DNA of 64,000 bases. Source: Cryobacterium melibiosiphilum (GTDB taxonomy: Bacteria; Actinomycetota; Actinomycetes; Actinomycetales; Microbacteriaceae). The notes beneath the pieces are model-generated. The model was not told the origin of the DNA, did not search any database, and saw only the letters and a list, made by a program, of their open reading frames with translations. The translations under genes and the position numbers were made by a program. Of the stretch, positions 51,057 to 59,922 are shown piece by piece (positions within the stretch are counted from its first letter, which is position 1; the number at the start of each line of letters is the position of its first letter). The stretch spans positions 1-64,000 of the forward strand of contig NZ_QZVS01000077.1 in NCBI RefSeq assembly GCF_003602235.1, written 5' to 3'.

Positions 51057-51686
51057 CGTCGGAATAGAGTCAGCGGGGTTGGTGGCGGTCTCGGACGCCG
51101 TCGTACTCAACGGTCCGGCTGCGGGCAGTGCCTGGGCAGCGGATGCCGGCCGCTTGATCGCGAAGAGTGGCATCGTCACGTTGACCATAGGACCGATGAG
51201 TACCGCGAAGAGCACCGTGCCGACGCCCACGTTGCCGCCGAGCGCCCAGCCGATCAGCAGCACAATGCCCTCCAGCCCGGTGCGCACGATCCAGATCTTC
51301 CACCCCGTGCGGCGGTGAAGCCCGGTCATCAGGCCGTCGCGCGGGCCCGGGCCGAAGTGCGCGCCGATGTAGAGGCCGGTCGCGATGGCGAGCACACTCA
51401 GTCCGACGGCGAAGAACACGATCCGCAGCGTGAGACCCTGACCGGTCGGAATCAGCCACAACCCCACGTCGGCCGCGACCCCCACGAGAATTGCATTGAG
51501 AATCGTGCCGATGCCCGGCTTCTGCTTGATCGGAATCCAGAGCAGCAGCACGACCGCGCTCGTGATGATGGTGATGACGCCGAATCCCCAGCCGGTGTGG
51601 TTGTCGATGCCCTGGGTGAGCACGTCCCACGGAGCCACGCCGATTTCGCCGCGCACGATCAGCGCAATGCCGATTCCGTACGCACG
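51030..51686 (-). pseudogene. yczE-type membrane protein, 5'-truncated
   Basis: About 219 codons of a YczE/YitT-like integral membrane protein: YGIGIALIVRGEIGVAPWDVLTQGI is the usual end of helix 1 and first loop, followed by four more helices (FGVITIITSAVVLLLWIP, GLTLRIVFFAVGLSVLAIATGLYIGAHFGPGPRDGLM). The start codon and first half of helix 1 are gone. The frame continues upstream only as antisense of the yczR remnant. The C-terminus (REVSEMAP and stop) is read from a mosaic repeat unit. It could restart at an internal GTG, but a working protein is unlikely. Confidence 0.75.
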
Positions 51687-51687
51687 T

Positions 51688-52227
51688 GAGGCCGCGGCCG
51701 TCGTCTCGATCGGGTCGGTCGGCAAATCCGTGTGGGGCGGCGTGCGGATCGGCTGGATCCGCGCCGAGTCGACGCTGATCCGCCGGTTGGTCGCGGCCCG
51801 TTCCGCGAACGACCTGGGCACCCCGGTGCTCGAGCAGTTGCTCGTGGCCCGGCTGCTGCCGGAGATGCCGCAGATTCTCGCCTACCGCTCCGAGCAGCTG
51901 CGCGCCGGGCGCGACCACCTCGAGCGCCTGCTCGCGGAACGGTTTCCCGACTGGACCGTGCCACACGTTGACGGCGGTATCACCGCCTGGGTGAACCTCG
52001 GGGAGCCGGTCAGTTCGCAGCTCGCGCTCGCCGCCCGCAACCACGGACTGCTCGTGACGGCCGGCCCACGGTTCGGCATCGACGGGGCCTTCGAACGTTT
52101 CATGCGCCTGCCGTTCAGCCCGAGCCCCGAGCAGTTGGACCGGGCCGTCGACGCGCTCGGCCTGGCCTGGACATCACTCGCGCGGCATCCGCTGCCCGAC
52201 ACCGGCTTTCTTGCCGACGTGGTCTAG
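51688..52227 (+). pseudogene. yczR-type MocR regulator, only the C-terminal 180 codons
   Basis: The C-terminal third of a MocR/PdxR regulator (aminotransferase-like domain): VVSIGSVGKSVWGGVRIGW with the PLP Lys codon at 51724, RLVAARSANDLGTPVLEQLLVARLLPEM, and LLVTAGPRFGIDGAFERFMRLPF, ending in a normal stop. The DNA-binding domain and about 250 residues of the aminotransferase domain are absent, and no start or promoter is present. In related bacteria yczR and yczE are divergent neighbours; here a deletion appears to have fused their interiors near 51680-51700. Confidence 0.75.
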
Positions 52228-52392
52228 TCGGATGTCGAGTTGGTGCGTGTTTTTGAAGCGGTGAGCGCGTCGAGGGTCGGCGCATCGATCACGTCGCGGG
52301 TCATGGCGACACCGTGCGCTGGCTGGGTCCGGGCTCGGGATTCCCAGCATGCAGGCCTCACTCCCCGGCGTTCGGACTGACAGACTGAGCGC

Positions 52393-55300
52393 GTGCATTT
52401 TCTCGCCGTGTTGAGCATGAAAAACCGGGCGCTCATCGCGCTTATCACCATCGTGGCCGCGGTGTTCGGCAGCCTCGCGCTGACGAGTCTGAAGCAGGAG
52501 CTCATTCCCTCGCTGCAGCTGCCGCAACTGCTGGTGTCGACGAGTTATCCGGGCGCGAGCCCCGAGGTCGTCAACGATGATGTGTCGACGCCGATCGAGA
52601 CCGCGATCCAGGGCCTCGAAGGACTCGAGACGACCACCACGACGAGCAGCACGAACTCCTCACTGGTCAGCGCCACGTTCACCTACGGCACCGACCTGGT
52701 CAAGGCCGAATCCCGCATGAGCCAGGCCATCAATCGCATCAAGGCAACCCTGCCCGAGGACCTCGACCCCCAGGTCATCAGCGGCAGCATTGACGACTTT
52801 CCGGTGATCAGCCTCGCGGTGGCCGGCGGCGACAACGCGACTCTCGCCGACGACCTGCGGCGCAGTGTGCTCGGCGACATTCGCGACGTTGACGGTGTGC
52901 GTGAGGCGGCCCTCGTCGGCGACGTCGGCCAGCGCGTCACGATCACCCCGAACGTCGACGAGCTCACCACTCGCGGCCTGTCCACGCAGGCGATTCGGGA
53001 TGCCCTGCAGCAGAACGGCTCGCTGATTCCGGCCGGCGCGATCACCGAGGGCGACACCACCCTGTCCGTGCAGGCCGGCAGCAAGCTCGGCTCCGTCGAC
53101 GAGATCGCGGCGCTGCCCGTGATCGCCACCTCGAGCGGTGCAACCGGCGGGGCGCAGGCGGCGGATGCGACGGGTTCCGCGGCTGCATCCGCCGCGGCCG
53201 CGGCGACCCCCGCCCTGACGACAATCGGTGACGTCGCCGCGGTCGCCCTCGGCGACAATCCCGTGCAGAGCGTGTCCCGGGTCAACGGCGAACCCGCGCT
53301 GACCATCGCGGTGACCAAGGTTCCCGCCGCGAACACGGTCGATGTCTCGACCGCCGTGCGCGATATCCTGCCCCGATTGGAGGACGCCGTCGCCGGCACG
53401 ACCTTCACCGTCGTCTTCGACCAGGCCCCCTTCATTCAGGAATCGATCGACGCCCTCACCCAGGAGGGCATTCTCGGCCTCATCTTCGCCGTGCTCGTGA
53501 TCCTGGTCTTCCTGCTGTCGGTGCGGGCGACGCTCGTCACGGCGATCTCCATCCCGACCTCGGTGCTGATCACCTTCGTCGGCCTGCAGGCCGTGGGCTA
53601 CTCGCTCAACATCCTCACCCTCGGCGCGCTGACGATTGCGATCGGCCGTGTCGTCGACGACTCGATCGTCGTGATCGAGAACATCAAACGCCACCTCGTG
53701 GCCGGCTCCGACCGGGCGCAGACCATCGTCGAGGCCGTGCGCGAGGTCGCCGGCGCGATCACCGCGTCGACCATCACGACGGTCACGGTGTTCCTGCCGA
53801 TCTCGTTTGTCGGCGGATCGACCGGGGAGCTGTTTCGCCCCTTCGCCCTGACCGTGACGATCGCGCTGCTCGCGTCACTGCTGGTGGCCCTCACGATCGT
53901 GCCGGTGCTGGCCTACTGGTTTCTGCGGGCGCCGAAGGCCGCCGGTGCCGGGTCGGCGAAGTCGCTGTCTCCCCGGGCCCTGGACAGGGCAGCCAAGGCC
54001 GATGCCGCGACCGCGACCGTCGCCGCCGCGGCGCTCGAGGCCGCCAATGCCGCTGCCGTGGCCGCAGCAGCAGCGGTCTCGGCCGCGTCGGCGGCTCGGA
54101 TCGCCGCAGCTGCCGTGGCGCCGGGCGGGTCGATGGTCGAGGCCGAACTCGCCGCCCAGCCCGCGGTGCCTGCGGCGACGCAGGGAACCCGGCACGGGGC
54201 ATCCGCCGCCGTCGACGAGAACCCCCGCCCGAACCCCGACCAGGCGCCCGAACTCGCCGAGAACCCCGGCCGCCTGCAGAAGGGCTACCTGCCGATCATC
54301 GGCTGGACCCTGCGCCATTCCGTCGCGACCCTCCTGATGGCAGTGCTCGTCCTGGGTGGCACGGTCGCCCTGCTGCCGTTCATGAAGGTGAACTTTCTCG
54401 GCTCGACCGGCCAGGATACCTTTCGGGTCAGCCAGGTGCTGCCGGTCGGCACCAGCCTCGCGGCGCAGGATGCGGCATCCGTCGCCGTCGACGAGACCCT
54501 GCGCGGCCTTGACGGCGTCAGTATCGTGCAGGTCTCGATCGGTGGCAGCAACCTGCAGAGCGCGTTTCGCGGCGGGGCGCCCTCGACGAGCACGGTCAGC
54601 TACTCCGTGACCACCGACGACAGCGCCGACGCGGATGCCGTGCAGGACCGTGCGCGCGCCGAGCTGGACGACCTCGAGGGCGCGGGCGAGATCACGATCG
54701 CGGCCTCCGACGGCTTCGGGTCGTCGTCGGACATCGAGATCAACGTGACCGCGCAGACGGATGCCGACCTGCAGGTCGCCGCCGACGACATCCTCGCCGC
54801 GGTATCAGGCCTCGACGCGATCGAGCAGAGCACCAGCAACCTCGCGGCGTCGCGGCCCTACCTCGCCGTGACCGTGGATCGCGCCGCCGCCGCGGAGGCC
54901 GGCCTGAGCGAACTCGCCCTCGGCACCCTCGTCTCGCAGGCGATGCAGCCCAGCGTGATCGGGTCGATCGTCATCGACGCGCGCTCGCTGTCGGTGTACC
55001 TGCAGACGGATGCCCCGCCCACCACGTCCGCCGAGCTCGCCGCCCTTCCCATCACCACCCGCACCGGCACCGTCGCCCTCGACACCCTGGCGACCGTCGC
55101 CCAGGTCGACGGGCCATCGAACCTCACCACGACGAAGGGGCTGCGCACCGCGACGGTCTCGGCGACGCCGAACAGTGACGACCTTGGCACCGCGAACGCT
55201 GAGATCACCGCGGCGCTCGACGACACCGACCTGCCGGCCGGCGCGACCGCCGAACTCGGCGGCGTCAGCGCCGACCAGACCGAGGCCTTCGAGCAGCTCG

Positions 55301-55839
55301 GAATCGCGATGCTCGTGGCGATCCTGATCGTCTACATCGTGATGGTCGCCACATTCCGGTCGCTGTTGCAGCCGCTGCTGCTGCTCGTATCGGTGCCGTT
55401 CGCGGCGACCGGTGCGATCGCGCTGCAGGTGATCACCGGTATCCCGCTCGGGGTGCCCTCGCTGATCGGCGTGCTGATGCTGATTGGAATCGTCGTCACG
55501 AACGCGATCGTGCTCGTCGACCTCGTCAACCAGTACCGGCGGCGCGGGCAATCGGTGCACGACGCGCTCGTCAACGGCGCGAGCCGGCGGCTACGTCCGA
55601 TCCTGATGACGGCGCTCGCCACGATCTTCGCCCTGCTGCCGATGGCGGTCGGCCTCACCGGGCAGGGCGGCTTCATCTCGCAGCCACTCGCGCTCGTGGT
55701 GATCGGCGGCCTGGTCTCCTCGACGCTGCTCACCCTCGTGGTGCTCCCGGTGCTGTACTACGTGGTGGAGTCCCCGCGCGAACGGCGCGCCGCTGCCCGC
55801 AGCCGCACGCACCCCGCATCCGCTACCCGCGCCATGTAG
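52393..55839 (+). CDS. Efflux RND (HAE1/AcrB-like) transporter permease
   Basis: An 1148-residue RND pump with the usual two-fold plan: a helix at 10-30, a large extracytoplasmic part starting YPGASPEVVNDDVSTPIE, the helix block with VVDDSIVVIENIKRH (the charged motif in TM4), then a second half starting LPIIGWTLRHSV and ending in a helix block. Unusual are Ala-rich insertions, SAAASAAAAATPALT near 255-275 and a 115-residue low-complexity cytoplasmic stretch (about 512-626). No adaptor or outer-membrane partner is near, as expected in a Gram-positive. Substrate unknown. GTG 52393 has no clear ribosome site. Confidence 0.9.
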   Translation: MHFLAVLSMKNRALIALITIVAAVFGSLALTSLKQELIPSLQLPQLLVSTSYPGASPEVVNDDVSTPIETAIQGLEGLETTTTTSSTNSSLVSATFTYGTDLVKAESRMSQAINRIKATLPEDLDPQVISGSIDDFPVISLAVAGGDNATLADDLRRSVLGDIRDVDGVREAALVGDVGQRVTITPNVDELTTRGLSTQAIRDALQQNGSLIPAGAITEGDTTLSVQAGSKLGSVDEIAALPVIATSSGATGGAQAADATGSAAASAAAAATPALTTIGDVAAVALGDNPVQSVSRVNGEPALTIAVTKVPAANTVDVSTAVRDILPRLEDAVAGTTFTVVFDQAPFIQESIDALTQEGILGLIFAVLVILVFLLSVRATLVTAISIPTSVLITFVGLQAVGYSLNILTLGALTIAIGRVVDDSIVVIENIKRHLVAGSDRAQTIVEAVREVAGAITASTITTVTVFLPISFVGGSTGELFRPFALTVTIALLASLLVALTIVPVLAYWFLRAPKAAGAGSAKSLSPRALDRAAKADAATATVAAAALEAANAAAVAAAAAVSAASAARIAAAAVAPGGSMVEAELAAQPAVPAATQGTRHGASAAVDENPRPNPDQAPELAENPGRLQKGYLPIIGWTLRHSVATLLMAVLVLGGTVALLPFMKVNFLGSTGQDTFRVSQVLPVGTSLAAQDAASVAVDETLRGLDGVSIVQVSIGGSNLQSAFRGGAPSTSTVSYSVTTDDSADADAVQDRARAELDDLEGAGEITIAASDGFGSSSDIEINVTAQTDADLQVAADDILAAVSGLDAIEQSTSNLAASRPYLAVTVDRAAAAEAGLSELALGTLVSQAMQPSVIGSIVIDARSLSVYLQTDAPPTTSAELAALPITTRTGTVALDTLATVAQVDGPSNLTTTKGLRTATVSATPNSDDLGTANAEITAALDDTDLPAGATAELGGVSADQTEAFEQLGIAMLVAILIVYIVMVATFRSLLQPLLLLVSVPFAATGAIALQVITGIPLGVPSLIGVLMLIGIVVTNAIVLVDLVNQYRRRGQSVHDALVNGASRRLRPILMTALATIFALLPMAVGLTGQGGFISQPLALVVIGGLVSSTLLTLVVLPVLYYVVESPRERRAAARSRTHPASATRAM

Positions 55840-55858
55840 CCGGTCTCGCGTGTGATTT

Positions 55859-55931
55859 CGCGAGTGAGCAGTTTTTGCACTTCCCGCGCCCGGGAAGTGC
55901 ACTTATTGCTCACTCGCGTTGCTCACTCGCG
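55859..55931. repeat. 60-bp palindrome, family A copy 2, with an extra half-site
   Basis: CGCGAGTGAGCA (55859-55870) and TGCTCACTCGCG (55907-55918) around TGCACTTCCC GCGC CGGGAAGTGCA. A second TTGCTCACTCGCG follows directly (55919-55931), and the stop codon of the lipoprotein gene (55923-55925) is inside it. Confidence 0.92.
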
Positions 55932-56573
55932 GGGAGTGGCGGTGAGCGGGCCCGCCCGCACGATCTCGGTGCTGAGGTCGTCGCATCCGTCGATCTCATT
56001 CGGCGTGGCAACGGTGCGCGACACATCCCAGTACGGCGGGGTCACGGCGAGCTCGGTGACCGGAACGATGGGGCAGTCGTAGACGCCGGCCTGCGAGAGG
56101 TGCAGCAGGCTGTAAGCGGATGCCCCCGGCGGCATCTCGACGACCCCTTCCGTCTGTCCCGACCCGGTGTCGCGCCCGGCCGCGGCGCCAATGCCCTGAC
56201 CCGAGCTCATGAGCTGCACCTGAGGGTACCCGGTCAGGGTGCATACGGTGTCGCTCGTGTTGGTCATCGACAAATTCCAATAAAACTGGCTCATGCCGCT
56301 GTCCATCGGCCGCGATTCGAGGGCGAAGGCGAGCTGGCCCGCGTCACACTCGCCGTTCGGGCCGATTTTCCAGGTGTCGGTGGACCCCGTGTTCGAGCCG
56401 GCCGGAGAGGAGGTGGGCGCCGGCGCGGGCGTCGAAGTGCTGCTGGGAGCCGGGGTGGGGGCCGCGGATGACGCTGCCGTCGTGCCCGGCGCTGCCGGCC
56501 CCGCGCAGCCCGCCAGCACCGCAATCGTCATGGCGCCCAGAAGAGAAGTCCCGATCGTGCGTATTTTCCCCAT
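55923..56573 (-). CDS. DUF4232 lipoprotein
   Basis: A 216-residue lipoprotein. The signal peptide TIGTSLLGAMTIAVLAGC ends at the lipid Cys; a Ser/Thr/Pro/Ala linker (about 25-65) follows. The DUF4232 domain (about 75-215) contains WNLSMTNTSDTVCTLTGYPQVQLMSSGQGIGAAAGRDTG, LLHLSQAGVYDCPIV and four Cys likely in disulfides. Function unknown; probably a wall- or membrane-facing domain. ATG 56573 is preferred to GTG 56588 because the signal peptide fits. The last residues PRE and the stop come from the repeat edge. Confidence 0.85.
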   Translation of the reverse strand: MGKIRTIGTSLLGAMTIAVLAGCAGPAAPGTTAASSAAPTPAPSSTSTPAPAPTSSPAGSNTGSTDTWKIGPNGECDAGQLAFALESRPMDSGMSQFYWNLSMTNTSDTVCTLTGYPQVQLMSSGQGIGAAAGRDTGSGQTEGVVEMPPGASAYSLLHLSQAGVYDCPIVPVTELAVTPPYWDVSRTVATPNEIDGCDDLSTEIVRAGPLTATPRE

Positions 56574-56615
56574 CCCCCACTCAACCACACCCGCGCCGCA
56601 CCGGCCGCAAACTTT

Positions 56616-56675
56616 CGCGAGTGAGCAATAAATGCACTTCCCACGCTCGGGAAGTGCATTTATTGCTCACTCGCG
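56616..56675. repeat. 60-bp palindrome, family A copy 3
   Basis: CGCGAGTGAGCA (56616-56627) and TGCTCACTCGCG (56664-56675); the inner arms ATAAATGCACTTCCC and GGGAAGTGCATTTAT are fully complementary, so almost the whole 60 bp is one perfect hairpin with loop ACGCTC. The stop codon of the M23 gene (56667-56669) is inside the right arm. Confidence 0.95.
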
Positions 56676-58343
56676 GGGGATGACCGAGGGTGCAGCCCCG
56701 GGCAAGCGGATGCCGCGGGACTCCATGAAGGGCGCCGCATCGACCCGAATCCCCCCGAGGCGCACCTCGAAGTGCAGGTGGCAGCCCGTGGAGGCGCCGG
56801 TGCTGCCGACCGCGGCGATCACCTGCCCGGCCGCGACCTGGTCCCCGACGGCCACGCGCGTCGACCCGGTCGCGACGTGGGCGTAGCCGGTGGCGACGCC
56901 GTCGCCGTGGTCGATCAGGATCCAATTTCCGTAACTACCGACCTCGCCGACCGCGGCGACAATGCCGGAGGTTGCCGCAGAGACGCCCGCGCCGCAGGCA
57001 GCTCCCAGATCGGTGCCATAGTGCACGGCGCTCACCCCGGCAAGCGGCCGGTCCGGTCGGGGGCCGTAGCCGCTCGTGACGCGGCCGACCGCGGGCAGCG
57101 CCCAGCCCTGATCGCTGAGCAGTCCGGCATCCGCTGCCGAGAGCAAGGAGGCGAGCGTGATGCCGGCGTTCAAGACACCGTCACTCGGGAAGAGTGCGGC
57201 GCTCAGGGAGAGTTCGGATCCGAGCGCCAACAGCCGGCCGCGGCTCGCATCGGCCTGGGCGGTGGCGTCGACCAGTCGCGCGGCCGCTGCGCTGACCACG
57301 TCCTGGTTCAGGGCGGCGGTGAGTCGGGCGTCTTGCTCGGCGAGGTCGTCGGCACGTTCCCGGTCGGCGACGACCCGTGCCCGCACGGTGGTGATGTTTT
57401 CGGTCAGGGTGTCCAGGCGTTCCAGCGCCCCGAGCCGGTAGAGCAGGTTGGCGTCGGCGTCTCCGTCGAGCAGGGCATCGACCGTGGCGGTACCGGATTT
57501 GCCCTGGGCCATCGCCCGAACCAGTGTCGCCAGAGAATTCTGCGAGGCCGTTGCCGTGCGGGCCGCGGAGCCGGCGAGTCGGTGGACGAGACCGTACTGG
57601 CTGACCGCCGTGTCGTAGTCCGCGCGCACGTCGGCGTCGGCGCGGGTCGCCACCTCCACCACGGCCAGCGCCGCGTCGTATTCGTCCAGGGCGGTCATGA
57701 TGCGCGCCGTTCGGGCCGCGGATGCCCGCTCCGCCTCCGCCGCGCGATCGGCGGCACTCTGCGCGGCACGCTCGGCAGCGACGATGGCCGCGCGCAACGT
57801 GAACTCGGCCGGCAGCTGCACGGCCTGAGGGATCGGGTCGGCCTGAGGCTCGAATGGTGCTGACGGGGCGGGGAGGGGCAGGATACTGGGCAGGATACGG
57901 GGGAGGCTCGGTGGAGTCGAAGTCGGGGACGGAGCCGGAGTTGGGGTTGGGGTCGGCGGAGGTAACGCTTCGCTTGCGGGCGTGGGCGTGGGCGTGGGCG
58001 TGGGCGTCGACGTAGGCGTAGGCGTAGGCGTAGGCGTAGGCGTAGGTGTAGGTGTCACCTCGGCGCCAGGGCCAGCGGACGGCTCAGGACTCGAAGGAGA
58101 AATCGGAGTAGAACTCGCAGTGGGCTCCGCTGTGGCTGTGGCTGTGGCTGTGGCTGTGGCTGTCGGGCCGGGCGCGGGTTCAGCGAGGGTCGCGTCACTG
58201 GCCGTGATTTCCGCGGCGCTCGCTGACATCATCCCGAGCGCGGGGCCGAACACCACCCCAAAAGCCAGCAACACCGCCAGTGCTTTCGCCCACGCAGCCG
58301 CCCGGGCCGGAGCAAGGCGACGAAAACTCAGTTTCGAGAGCAC
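56667..58343 (-). CDS. M23 family (LytM-type) peptidase with coiled coil and Pro-Thr-rich region
   Basis: About 558 residues. Signal sequence near 15-45 (AKALAVLLAFGVVFGPALGMMSASAA), then a low-complexity Ala/Thr and Pro/Thr region (about 50-165), a helical coiled coil (about 190-400; AAERAAQSAADRAAEAERASAARTARI), and a C-terminal M23 domain with VTSGYGPRPDRP, HYGTDLGAACGAGV, GYGNW-like SYGNWILIDHGDG and CHLHFEVRLGG. The zinc ligands H-x3-D and H-x-H are present, so the enzyme should cut peptidoglycan. GTG 58343 is chosen for its GGAG/GGGG context but GTG 58355 is possible. The end VIPRE and stop lie in a palindrome arm. Confidence 0.88.
   Translation of the reverse strand: MLSKLSFRRLAPARAAAWAKALAVLLAFGVVFGPALGMMSASAAEITASDATLAEPAPGPTATATATATATAEPTASSTPISPSSPEPSAGPGAEVTPTPTPTPTPTPTPTSTPTPTPTPTPASEALPPPTPTPTPAPSPTSTPPSLPRILPSILPLPAPSAPFEPQADPIPQAVQLPAEFTLRAAIVAAERAAQSAADRAAEAERASAARTARIMTALDEYDAALAVVEVATRADADVRADYDTAVSQYGLVHRLAGSAARTATASQNSLATLVRAMAQGKSGTATVDALLDGDADANLLYRLGALERLDTLTENITTVRARVVADRERADDLAEQDARLTAALNQDVVSAAAARLVDATAQADASRGRLLALGSELSLSAALFPSDGVLNAGITLASLLSAADAGLLSDQGWALPAVGRVTSGYGPRPDRPLAGVSAVHYGTDLGAACGAGVSAATSGIVAAVGEVGSYGNWILIDHGDGVATGYAHVATGSTRVAVGDQVAAGQVIAAVGSTGASTGCHLHFEVRLGGIRVDAAPFMESRGIRLPGAAPSVIPRE
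57981..58052. repeat. Hexanucleotide microsatellite encoding (Pro-Thr)n
   Basis: Twelve in-frame hexamers, CGTGGG x4, CGTCGA, CGTAGG x6, TGTAGG on the plus strand, encoding Pro-Thr pairs in the M23 peptidase. Hexamer gain or loss would change length without a frameshift. Confidence 0.92.
58131..58160. repeat. Hexanucleotide microsatellite encoding (Ala-Thr)n
   Basis: Five copies of TGTGGC, encoding Ala-Thr pairs in the same M23 peptidase, upstream of the (Pro-Thr) tract. A second in-frame, slippage-prone block. Confidence 0.92.
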
Positions 58344-58467
58344 TCGCAACCCCACTCCGTTGTGAACCGACTCGGCTGGGTCGGCGGCGACAGTATTGCA
58401 GTCGAAGTGCGGCCTCACAACCGCGACACGTCAGGTCGCCCCAAAACGGGGGTGAAGGCCGCGCGGG

Positions 58468-59610
58468 CTAGGCGCCGAGGTGTTGGTGCAGGAACGTCGC
58501 GACCCGGGAGCGCATCGCCTCGTCGAGGATTCCGATCGAGTGCAGCGCGCCGGGCACGGTCACCAGTTCATGGTCGATGTCGAGGTCGGCGAGGGCCTCC
58601 GCATAGTCCGTGGACTGCAGCAGGGGCACGTACTCTTCCTCGGACGTTCCGATGAATACGGGCGGGTCAGTGCGGTCGAGTGCATCAGCGACGGATGCCT
58701 CGGCCGCCGCGTCGCAGTCCTGCAGCGAGTCGCAGCCCACGTACTCCCGGGCAATCTGTTGCAGGCTGTCGCTCGCGCCGATCGAGACGAGCCCCTCGTA
58801 GGTGAGGTCGACGGGTCCGGAGAGTGCGGCAACCGCCGCGACGCGCGCCCCCTCGGTGAGTGACCCGGATCCGGTCGCGCCCAGTACGGCCGCAAGATTG
58901 GCGCCGGCGGAACCTCCGAACACGCCGATCCGATCGGGGTCGATGCCGTATTCCTCGGCGTTGTCCGCGCTGCGCATCCAGTTCACGGCCGCGGTCAGGT
59001 CGTCGAGTGCCGCCGGAAATACGACGTCGGGCACCAGTCGGTAGTTCACCGAATACGCGACGAAACCTTCGCTCGCGAGCCACTCGCAGACCGCACGCCA
59101 GTCGCTGTTGGCCTTGTCGCCGCGGGCCCAGCTGCCGCCGTGAATCGAGAGCACCGCGGGAAGCAGTTCCGCGCTCGCGTCGTCGTCACTCTCCGCATCG
59201 GTGTCGGTGTCGTCGCTCGCGGCCCCGGCGTTTGCGGGCTCGGTGGGCGTGGCCGGGGCATCCGTGGTCTCGGTCGGAGCGGTGCTGGCCGCGGCGGCCG
59301 GGACTGCGGTCGGGCTCGGCGTGGGCTGGGCGGGCGAACACACGTCGAGGGTGAGGGGTGTTCCGTCGAGCTCGGTGGCGTACTCCACATCTTCGTCGAC
59401 CCGCACGTCGCCGGCGGGCACGAAGGTGCGGATGCCGATAATCGCGGGGGTCAGCAGCTCGCTGGCCTCGTCGCTGCGGTCGTCGGGGCGCAGATCGGAG
59501 AGCTGGGTGTGAAAACCGGCCAACAGCATGGTCGCCACGATCGCGACGGCACCCACCACGAGCATGGTACGCAGGCGGTGCCGGCCCGAAGGGCGGGGGC
59601 GAGTGGTCAC
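58468..59610 (-). CDS. Membrane-anchored alpha/beta hydrolase (HSL/BD-FAE-like esterase)
   Basis: A 380-residue protein with one N-terminal helix (LRTMLVVGAVAIVATMLLAGF, about 13-33), a Pro/Ala/Thr and Asp/Glu-rich linker (about 90-145), and an alpha/beta-hydrolase domain. The oxyanion motif is IHGGSWARG, the nucleophile elbow FGGSAGANL, the acid probably Glu or Asp in FIGTSEEEYVPL, and His in ALHSIGIL. It probably hydrolyses an ester outside the cell; substrate unknown. GTG 59610 is used. Two Cys (VCSPAQ and the pair near YVGCDSLQDC) may form disulfides. Confidence 0.87.
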   Translation of the reverse strand: MTTRPRPSGRHRLRTMLVVGAVAIVATMLLAGFHTQLSDLRPDDRSDEASELLTPAIIGIRTFVPAGDVRVDEDVEYATELDGTPLTLDVCSPAQPTPSPTAVPAAAASTAPTETTDAPATPTEPANAGAASDDTDTDAESDDDASAELLPAVLSIHGGSWARGDKANSDWRAVCEWLASEGFVAYSVNYRLVPDVVFPAALDDLTAAVNWMRSADNAEEYGIDPDRIGVFGGSAGANLAAVLGATGSGSLTEGARVAAVAALSGPVDLTYEGLVSIGASDSLQQIAREYVGCDSLQDCDAAAEASVADALDRTDPPVFIGTSEEEYVPLLQSTDYAEALADLDIDHELVTVPGALHSIGILDEAMRSRVATFLHQHLGA

Positions 59611-59747
59611 GGATCTCCGGGGGCGAGCGGTCGGGCCGCTGGCGCTGCGGTGTGCCCTGAGAATACGCCCGCCGCTCGCCCGCGCCGAATCGCAGGCGAG
59701 CGCGACGACGAGCGTGCAACGCTCGGCCGAGCCTGACCCGGTCAGGC

Positions 59748-59870
59748 TTAGCCCTGGCGAGCCTTGGCGCGCGGGTTCAGCTTGTTGATCACGAACACCC
59801 GGCCGCGGCGGTGCACTACCTGGGATCCGGGCACCAGCTTGAGCCTTTTGAGCGAATTGCGAACCTTCAT
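59748..59870 (-). CDS. rpmJ: Ribosomal protein L36, zinc-independent paralogue
   Basis: A 40-residue L36 ([19 protein letters not shown], then [21 protein letters not shown]). The Cys and His that hold zinc in the standard form are replaced, so this is the C-minus type that replaces zinc-binding L36 when zinc is scarce. It lies back to back with a COG0523 GTPase gene across a Fur-type box, the usual Zur regulon arrangement. AAGGAGAC lies six bases upstream of ATG 59870. Confidence 0.95.
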   Translation of the reverse strand: MKVRNSLKRLKLVPGSQVVHRRGRVFVINKLNPRAKARQG

Positions 59871-59890
59871 CGTGTCTCCTTCGATTTCTT

Positions 59891-59909
59891 ATTGATAATC
59901 ACTATCAAT
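59891..59909. promoter_or_regulatory. Fur/Zur-type operator
   Basis: ATTGATA (59891-59897) and TATCAAT (59903-59909) form a perfect 7-bp dyad around ATCAC; the core GATAATCACTATC matches the Fur-family pattern. It lies 20 bp before the L36 start on one side and 13 bp before the GTPase start on the other, so one site can control both. Zur is the most likely protein, by the genes. Confidence 0.85.
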
Positions 59910-59922
59910 TAGGCTAGCAGGC

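Noticed and set aside
52228-52392. Minus-strand frame ending MTRDVIDAPTLDALTASK
   Set aside because: It looks somewhat protein-like but has no start context and no recognisable family; treated as chance in the gap before the RND gene.
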